Part shown: in pieces, positions 7,194 to 11,361 of the stretch
Layout: every line of letters begins with the position of its first letter
Numbering within the stretch: position 1 is the stretch's first letter
Assembly (NCBI GenBank): GCA_019232725.1
Contig: JAFANK010000172.1
Location: forward strand, 1-11,361
Source: Vulcanimicrobiota bacterium
GTDB taxonomy: Bacteria; Vulcanimicrobiota; Vulcanimicrobiia; Eremiobacterales; Eremiobacteraceae
Direction: 5' to 3'
DNA: 11,361 nucleotides
Made by a program: the position numbers and the translations under genes
The notes under the pieces: model-generated
Database searches by the model: none
Seen by the model: the letters and a program-made list of their open reading frames with translations, nothing else
What the model was told of the DNA's origin: nothing

Positions 7194-7613
7194 TTAGATA
7201 GGCGTCTGGACCGTGCTAGAGCCGGGCGCGTCCGTGGAGGCGCACTCGGATACGATTTGTTTCCGGTATGTGAGAATTGCCACTGCCAACGGTGCGACAA
7301 ATCCGGCAAGGTACGTGAAGTAACCGATCCATGGTCCGCGTCCGACGATGAGCAGCGGTGCAGCACCGGCTACGAACACGCGCACGAGTGATTCGATAGT
7401 CAAAAACGGCATGTAACCGCGCCCGCCTTTCGTCAGCCGGTTGAAGCCTGTAGCGATATGGAAGAGATAGGCCAAACCGATGAGCGTACCGGCGATGAGC
7501 GCAAGCGCAGCGATTCGCGAGTGACCAAATGTCGCAAGCGCGACCGCTGCTATCGCGGCAATCACAAGACTGCGCGTTGCGACCGCTGCGGCAAAGGGGC
7601 GGACCTTTTCCAT
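7194..7613 (-). CDS. atpI: AtpI-like ATP synthase accessory membrane protein (subunit I family)
   Basis: A 139-residue protein with four predicted membrane helices (about residues 12-31, 34-54, 70-92 and 94-114), separated by a basic loop NRLTKGGRG, and a short polar Ser/Thr-rich C-terminal tail. Size, topology and position just before atpB match the AtpI family. AtpI is not part of the finished enzyme and in some bacteria assists c-ring assembly; with AtpZ it has also been linked to Mg2+ supply. There is no catalytic motif to confirm the call, so it rests on topology and context. The ATG at 7613-7611 has no recognisable Shine-Dalgarno, and no in-frame alternative start is visible nearby. It is the first gene after the 102-nt gap. 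Confidence 0.8.
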   Translation of the reverse strand: MEKVRPFAAAVATRSLVIAAIAAVALATFGHSRIAALALIAGTLIGLAYLFHIATGFNRLTKGGRGYMPFLTIESLVRVFVAGAAPLLIVGRGPWIGYFTYLAGFVAPLAVAILTYRKQIVSECASTDAPGSSTVQTPI

Positions 7614-7715
7614 GGGTCCGGCGTCGTTCGTTCCGGGCGTGCCAACCGACCTTCAGATGCGTGTCGGACAAGGCGACGAGGGCGGCACGTAAAGTGCCGC
7701 CCCTACATTACGATT
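7614..7715. other. Only sizeable non-coding gap, between atpZ-like and atpI-like
   Basis: This 102-nt gap is the longest non-coding stretch in the window. It holds the perfect palindrome at 7680-7702. I looked for a minus-strand promoter and found no convincing -35/-10 pair; TTGTCC near 7673-7668 has no good TATAAT-like partner 16-18 nt downstream. No RNA gene or riboswitch pattern was recognised. If the ATP synthase genes have their own transcription start inside this window, this is the likeliest place, but that is inference. Confidence 0.5.
7680..7702. repeat. Perfect 9-bp inverted repeat, REP-like palindrome
   Basis: GGGCGGCAC, a 5-nt loop GTAAA, then GTGCCGCCC form a perfect GC-rich hairpin. 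Transcribed from the minus strand it is preceded by TGTAGG and followed by TCGTCG, with no run of U, so it is not a standard intrinsic terminator. Its form (TGTAGGGGC leading into a GC-rich palindrome) resembles dispersed REP- or MITE-like elements seen in many environmental bacterial genomes. Alternatives are an mRNA processing or stabilising hairpin, or a weak attenuator between the envelope genes and the ATP synthase genes. Confidence 0.75.
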
Positions 7716-7916
7716 CTACATCTGGCTGCGGAGTTGGCGGAACATTGAAACGATGCCAGCGATGAACCCAAGCACGATGCCGACCGGAATCGCCCAGTCC
7801 CAGTGCAGCGTGCGAGAGGCAAGCCAACCGAGCAAAAAGCCAACGATGAGCGTGCCGATGACCGACATGCCGGCGCTCCCTAATGTGCCAAGCGAAAGCG
7901 GATTTTGTTGTTTCAT
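7716..7916 (-). CDS. atpZ: AtpZ-like small membrane protein
   Basis: A 66-residue protein with two membrane helices (about residues 16-35 and 42-60) joined by a short loop HWDWAIPVG. It has several small-residue motifs (GTLIVGFLLGWL and GIVLGFIAGIV), as in the AtpZ family of proteins encoded before atpI. AtpZ proteins have been proposed to act with AtpI in Mg2+/Ca2+ handling or assembly of the ATP synthase. The ATG at 7916-7914 overlaps the wecB stop as ATGA, so it is coupled to the envelope genes; the 102-nt gap and palindrome separate it from atpI-like. The call rests on topology, length and position. Confidence 0.78.
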   Translation of the reverse strand: MKQQNPLSLGTLGSAGMSVIGTLIVGFLLGWLASRTLHWDWAIPVGIVLGFIAGIVSMFRQLRSQM

Positions 7917-9055
7917 GCTGGATTGAACTCATCGGGGCGCGGCGCATCGCGCTCAAATGCCAGCAACCCTTGCGCAATGCGGCGTGCTGCCTGACCGTCG
8001 CCATACGGATTGACCGCTCGCGCCATTTTCTGATACGCCGCTTCGTCGTCGAGCAGCTCATCGATCTGTTTGACGATTCCATCTTCTTCCACACCGGTGA
8101 GGCGCAGCGTACCGGCCTGCACGCCCTCGGGCCGCTCGGTGACACGACGCAACACCAGCACGGGTTTGCCCAGCGTCGGCGCTTCTTCTTGCAAGCCGCC
8201 CGAATCGGTCGTCACGAGCGTCGCTTGTCCGATCGTCGCGACAAGTTGTCCATATCGCAGCGGCTGCATCAGATGGACGCGTGGCATCCCTTCAAGGTTT
8301 CGGCGTACTGCTTCCACGATGGGGGGATTCGGATGCACGGGCCAGACCAGTGACACGTCGCTGTGACGTTCGAGCACGCGCCGCAATGCCCGGCAGATGG
8401 CTTCGAGCGGGCGGCCAAGATTCTCACGGCGATGCGCTTCTGCGAAGATCATGCGCGGCGTCGACACACGCACCGCATCTGCATCTTTGACCGTCGCATG
8501 TACTTGCTGAAACGCGTCGATGACCGTATTGCCGGTGACAAGAATCGAGCGCGGGTCTTTGCCCTCTTGTAACAAGTTCTGTTTGGCGAGCGGCGTCGGG
8601 GCGAAATGATACGTGGCCAATACTGCGGTCAGGCGACGGTTGATCTCTTCAGGAAACGGTTCATAGATCGTGCTGGTTCGCAGGCCCGCCTCCACGTGGC
8701 CGACCGGAATCTTCTGATAATATGCGGCGAGGGCAGCAGCAGTAGACGTGGTGGTGTCCCCGTGCACGAGCACCACGCCCGGCTTGACATCCGCCAGCAC
8801 GGTGCCGACACGTTCGAGCACGCGGGTGGTGACGTCGGTCAGCGACTGGCCTTCGGTCATGACGCCCAGATCGTATTCGGTCTTGATGCCGAACAACTCG
8901 AGCACTTCATCGAGCATCTCGCGATGCTGTGCGGTCGCGATCGTGACGCAATGAAGGCGTGGCTCAGCTGCAAGCGCTTTGATGACCGGCGCCATCTTCA
9001 CCGCGTCTGGCCGAGTACCGAAGATGACAGCGACGACGAGAGGCTTCGTGCTCAA
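7913..9055 (-). CDS. wecB: UDP-N-acetylglucosamine 2-epimerase (non-hydrolysing)
   Basis: WecB interconverts UDP-GlcNAc and UDP-ManNAc in the cytoplasm, supplying ManNAc for teichoic-acid linkage units or other envelope polymers. I start it at TTG 9055-9053, giving 380 residues, the family norm; the frame is open to 9604 but that part lies inside the preceding gene. Motifs seen: GTRPDAVKMAP at 13-23, GDTTT at 99-103 (Asp100), GHVEAGLRT at 119-127 (Glu122), PFPEEINR at 133-140 (Glu136), AHRRENLG at 207-214 (His208) and TDSGGLQEEAPTLGKP at 283-298. These are the equivalents of the E. coli catalytic Asp95, Glu117, Glu131 and His213. The start overlaps the wecA-like stop as TTGA with no clear Shine-Dalgarno, and the stop overlaps atpZ-like as ATGA. 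Confidence 0.95.
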   Translation of the reverse strand: MSTKPLVVAVIFGTRPDAVKMAPVIKALAAEPRLHCVTIATAQHREMLDEVLELFGIKTEYDLGVMTEGQSLTDVTTRVLERVGTVLADVKPGVVLVHGDTTTSTAAALAAYYQKIPVGHVEAGLRTSTIYEPFPEEINRRLTAVLATYHFAPTPLAKQNLLQEGKDPRSILVTGNTVIDAFQQVHATVKDADAVRVSTPRMIFAEAHRRENLGRPLEAICRALRRVLERHSDVSLVWPVHPNPPIVEAVRRNLEGMPRVHLMQPLRYGQLVATIGQATLVTTDSGGLQEEAPTLGKPVLVLRRVTERPEGVQAGTLRLTGVEEDGIVKQIDELLDDEAAYQKMARAVNPYGDGQAARRIAQGLLAFERDAPRPDEFNPA

Positions 9056-10077
9056 AAGACGTGGGGGCCGCCGGGCCGCGATAGCACGATCGCGATCGCG
9101 CCTAAGATGCCACACACGATGTAGATGAGGTTGACGACTTGGCGCTGGGAAAGCCCGACATCGAGCAGTTGATGGTGCACGTGGCTGCGATCGGCGTCGA
9201 ACAGCGGCGCGCGCTTGCTGATACGTGCGATCATAACCCGAGCCGTATCCAAGATAGGCACGCCCAGCACGATGAGCGGCACGAGCAGCGAGATGCCGAC
9301 GGCAACTTTTTCGGTCCCCATGACTGCGGCACTCGCGAGCACAAAGCCCACGAAGAGCGCTCCGCCGTCGCCCATGAAGATGCGAGCCGGATGATAGTTG
9401 AACGGCAAGAAGCCGGCCGCCGCGCCGCCGAGCGCACACATGGTGATGGCCACGAGATACTCGTGGTGCCACCACGAGACGATCACCATCGTCACCGAGC
9501 TGATGAGCGTCACGCCGGTGACAAGCCCATCCAGTCCGTCGAGGAAGTTGATGGCATTGACCATCCCCAGATACCAGAAGATCGAGAACGGGATGGCAAG
9601 CCACCCTAAAAAGACGTAGCCCACATGCGGCAGGGTGAAGCCGAACACGGTGAACTTGTACAGGATCACGGTGATGGCGGCGACGATCAGTTGCGACAAG
9701 AATTTGCGGCCGGGCCGCATGCCCATGATGTCATCCCACAGTCCGACGCCCAGCATGAGCGTAGCACCGAAGAGCAACCCGATGATATGCGCGAGGTCCC
9801 GCGTCCCCAGATAATGATGGATGACAAAATTGTTCGTCAGCGCCACGTTGAGCATGGCGAACAGCGCCAGCATAAACCCCAAGAAGATCGCGAGGCCGCC
9901 CAGCCGTGGCGTCGGCTGTGAATGCACACGGCGGTCGCCATCGGGCTCGTCGAACACGCCCAATGCGAACGCCATGCGGCGTACCAAGGGCGTGACCACA
10001 GCACACGATGCTGCGGCCAGCACAAACGTCAAGCCGCACAACCAGTAGATGTCGATGTTTATCAGGCGCTGATACAC
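9052..10077 (-). CDS. Polyprenyl-phosphate GlcNAc-1-phosphate transferase, WecA/TagO type
   Basis: This membrane enzyme moves a HexNAc-1-phosphate, usually GlcNAc-1-P from UDP-GlcNAc, onto undecaprenyl phosphate to start a lipid-linked envelope glycan. The 341-residue protein has about ten hydrophobic helices and the family landmarks on the cytoplasmic side: PRLGG at 58-62, WDDIMG with Asp115-Asp116, VNAINFLDGLDGL at 173-185, IFMGDGGALFVGF at 233-245, and HVHH at 299-302, which favours WecA/TagO over MraY. The usual MGDSGS/MGDTGS is MGDGGA here. The start is GTG at 10077-10075, 4 nt after the deaminase stop; GGAG lies right against it, too close to be an ideal ribosome site, so the start is somewhat uncertain. 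wecB follows directly, and the pair suits synthesis of a GlcNAc-ManNAc linkage unit. Confidence 0.92.
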   Translation of the reverse strand: MYQRLINIDIYWLCGLTFVLAAASCAVVTPLVRRMAFALGVFDEPDGDRRVHSQPTPRLGGLAIFLGFMLALFAMLNVALTNNFVIHHYLGTRDLAHIIGLLFGATLMLGVGLWDDIMGMRPGRKFLSQLIVAAITVILYKFTVFGFTLPHVGYVFLGWLAIPFSIFWYLGMVNAINFLDGLDGLVTGVTLISSVTMVIVSWWHHEYLVAITMCALGGAAAGFLPFNYHPARIFMGDGGALFVGFVLASAAVMGTEKVAVGISLLVPLIVLGVPILDTARVMIARISKRAPLFDADRSHVHHQLLDVGLSQRQVVNLIYIVCGILGAIAIVLSRPGGPHVF

Positions 10078-10081
10078 TCCG

Positions 10082-10552
10082 TTAGCCTGTCATGGCGTCG
10101 AAGCGCTCGACTGCGATGTTGGCCTCGGCCAAAAGCTCAAACGCCAGCGGGTCCTCGTACTGCTCCTCATACACGACGCGCGTGACGCCTGCGTTGATGA
10201 GCAGTTTGGTGCAGTTCAGGCATGGGTTGTTGGTGCAGTACAGGGTTGCGCCTTCGATGGAGATGCCATGGCGGGCCGCCTGGACGATCGCATTCTGTTC
10301 GGCATGCGTCGATCGCGCGCAATGGCCGTTTTGCAAATCACCGCCATCAGTGTGATCGCAGTGGCGAAGCCCGGCTGGCGCGCCGTTGTAGCCGGTCGCC
10401 AAGATGAGCTTATCCTTGACGAGCACCGCTCCGACGGCCTTGCGCGAACACGTGGCCCGCGTGGCGACTGCACGCGTGATCGCGTGGAAGTATGCACCCC
10501 ACGATGGACGGTCGTGCAAGTGCGGATTGGCCACCGGCGCCTGGCTGCTCAA
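10082..10552 (-). CDS. dCMP deaminase, ComEB-type zinc enzyme
   Basis: The enzyme deaminates dCMP to dUMP, feeding dTMP synthesis. The 156-residue protein has the zinc-deaminase signature HAEQNAI at 83-89 (His83 ligand, Glu85 proton shuttle) and PCLNC at 110-114 (Cys111 and Cys114 ligands). KAVGAVLVKDKLILATGYNG at 38-57 is typical of the dCMP deaminase group, as is NGHCARST before the HAE. An N-terminal stretch of about 16 residues precedes the usual PSWGAYF start. The start is taken as TTG 10552-10550, which overlaps the upp stop as TTGA; a GTG six codons further in is an alternative. In Firmicutes the homologue (comEB) also lies near upp and wecA/tagO in some genomes. Confidence 0.93.
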   Translation of the reverse strand: MSSQAPVANPHLHDRPSWGAYFHAITRAVATRATCSRKAVGAVLVKDKLILATGYNGAPAGLRHCDHTDGGDLQNGHCARSTHAEQNAIVQAARHGISIEGATLYCTNNPCLNCTKLLINAGVTRVVYEEQYEDPLAFELLAEANIAVERFDAMTG

Positions 10553-11286
10553 CGGATCCCCGTGGTGCGCAGCGACGCATGCAGCGCAACTTCAGGAATG
10601 CGGCCTGCACCGGCGCCGAAGAGCCGGTCGCCGGCATCACCAAGACCCGGCACGATGTAGCCGTGGTCGTTGAGATGCCGGTCGACGGCGCACGTGAATG
10701 CGCCGATCTGCGGGTGCGCCTTGAACAGTGCTTGGACGCCTTCGGGTGCCGCGATCAACGAGATATAGCGCAAATCTTCGATGCGGGCCCCACGCTCGAG
10801 CAACAGCGAGATGGTGGCGACGGCCGATGCGCCAGTGGCCAGCATCGGATCGAGCACAAATGCACGCCAACCTTCGAGCTTGCCCGGTAGGTTCACATAG
10901 TACGGCACAGCGCCCAACGTATCCGGATCGCGATACACGCCGATGTGTGCGACCGTCGCCTGCGGCATCAGCGCGTGAAAGCCGGGCACAAGCCCGAGGC
11001 CGGCCCGCAAAATCGGCACGAGCAGCGGCACCCGGCTGACGGTCTTCGCGGGTGACCAGTCGAGCGGCGTCGCCACCTGCGTGTCGGTGACTTCAAGATC
11101 CGCGGTTGCGGGCCACGCCAAGAGCGTCGCGAGCTCAGCGCACAACTCACGGAACTCTTTGTTCGGTGTGGCCGCATCGCGTAGGCGCCCAAGCTTGTCG
11201 GCGACGAGCGGATGATCGACCAGATGCAGCCGCGGAAAATCCGGATGCTTGTATACGCCTTTGGGTGCGTTGGTTGAACGGGTCAC
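10549..11286 (-). CDS. upp: Uracil phosphoribosyltransferase
   Basis: UPRT converts uracil and PRPP to UMP in the cytoplasm (pyrimidine salvage). Signatures seen: PILRAGLGLVPG at 91-102, the PRPP loop LDPMLATGASA at 145-155, and the uracil site GYIVPGLGDAGDRLFG at 209-224. At 245 residues it is longer than the usual 208-212. The excess is about 12 residues before the VYKHPDFPRL start region, some in the middle around residues 60-85, and a 21-residue C-terminal tail (225-245) beyond the point where most family members stop. The start is GTG at 11286-11284, 9 nt after the preceding gene, with no strong Shine-Dalgarno. The stop overlaps the deaminase start. The glyA-upp order is common in Firmicutes. 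Confidence 0.96.
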   Translation of the reverse strand: MTRSTNAPKGVYKHPDFPRLHLVDHPLVADKLGRLRDAATPNKEFRELCAELATLLAWPATADLEVTDTQVATPLDWSPAKTVSRVPLLVPILRAGLGLVPGFHALMPQATVAHIGVYRDPDTLGAVPYYVNLPGKLEGWRAFVLDPMLATGASAVATISLLLERGARIEDLRYISLIAAPEGVQALFKAHPQIGAFTCAVDRHLNDHGYIVPGLGDAGDRLFGAGAGRIPEVALHASLRTTGIR

Positions 11287-11295
11287 GTCGTCGCT

Positions 11296-11361
11296 CTAAG
11301 GAACGCCAAAGCGTCCGGTAAGCTCGTAGACGCGGGCACGCAGGCGCTCGCGTTGCTGGTC
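11296..11361 (-). CDS. glyA: Probable serine hydroxymethyltransferase, last 21 codons (cut by window edge)
   Basis: Only the C-terminus is in the window: 21 residues ending RARVYELTGRFGVP and a TAG at 11298-11296. The pattern R-x-R-V-x-E-L-x-x-x-F-x-V-P resembles GlyA C-termini, and glyA directly before upp is a well-known order. GlyA makes glycine and methylene-tetrahydrofolate from serine; the latter would serve thymidylate synthesis, as does the dCMP deaminase two genes on. The fragment is too short to exclude another protein such as RpiB, so the call leans on context. Confidence 0.6.
   Translation of the reverse strand, partial: DQQRERLRARVYELTGRFGVP

Noticed and set aside
6370..7197. 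Plus-strand open frame of 275 codons antisense to atpB
   Set aside because: The product is extremely Asp/Glu/Arg-rich, as expected from reading hydrophobic codons of a membrane protein on the opposite strand.
7680..7702. Palindrome as a rho-independent terminator
   Set aside because: The stem is perfect, but neither strand has a T-run immediately after it, so standard intrinsic termination is not supported.
7614..7715. Promoter for the ATP synthase genes
   Set aside because: No -35/-10 pair with acceptable spacing could be seen on the minus strand; left as an open question, not annotated.
9056..9604. Open reading frame continuing upstream of wecB for 183 codons
   Set aside because: It lies entirely inside the wecA-like gene in another frame, has Arg/His/Cys-rich sequence without family resemblance, and wecB homology begins only at the TTG at 9055.

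Overview
The window is a tightly packed run of genes, all on the minus strand, at roughly 60% G+C by eye. Read in the direction of transcription (high to low coordinates) the order is: 3' end of a probable glyA, upp, a ComEB-type dCMP deaminase, a WecA/TagO-type polyprenyl-phosphate sugar-1-phosphate transferase, wecB, atpZ-like, atpI-like, atpB (a), atpE (c), b', b (atpF), atpH (delta), atpA (alpha), atpG (gamma), atpD (beta), atpC (epsilon), and the 5' part of murA running off the low-coordinate edge. It is a complete F-type ATP synthase operon flanked by pyrimidine salvage and cell-envelope precursor genes.

The glyA-upp-comEB-wecA-wecB-atpZ-atpI-atp-murA order resembles the arrangement known from Firmicutes. 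Two separate stator b-type subunits in the order c-b'-b-delta are instead typical of cyanobacteria and some other non-Firmicute lineages. Frequent GTG and TTG starts and the base composition also fit a deep-branching, non-model bacterium; Eremiobacterota- or Armatimonadota-like lineages are a guess and cannot be proved from this window. The undecaprenyl-phosphate, WecB and MurA enzymes indicate a peptidoglycan-walled bacterium with a UDP-GlcNAc-based envelope polymer.

Layout: 7914-11361 holds salvage and envelope genes (uracil to UMP, dCMP to dUMP, UDP-GlcNAc to lipid-linked GlcNAc-1-P, UDP-GlcNAc to UDP-ManNAc). 7194-7916 holds the two small accessory membrane proteins of the ATP synthase. 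5205-7185 encodes the membrane Fo sector and stator, 344-5212 the delta subunit and F1, and 1-330 starts murA. The longest non-coding stretch is 102 nt (7614-7715). It contains one perfect 9-bp palindrome that looks more like a REP-type element than a terminator. Elsewhere genes abut or overlap; four junctions are exact 4-nt stop/start overlaps (two ATGA, two TTGA), suggesting translational coupling.

I found no mobile elements, CRISPR arrays, RNA genes or unknown multi-gene system. The region is mostly conserved housekeeping. The points worth a second look are residue-level (a second acidic residue in the c subunit, a replaced conserved arginine in MurA), the b/b' stator, the lone palindrome, and the reused TTGA junctions.
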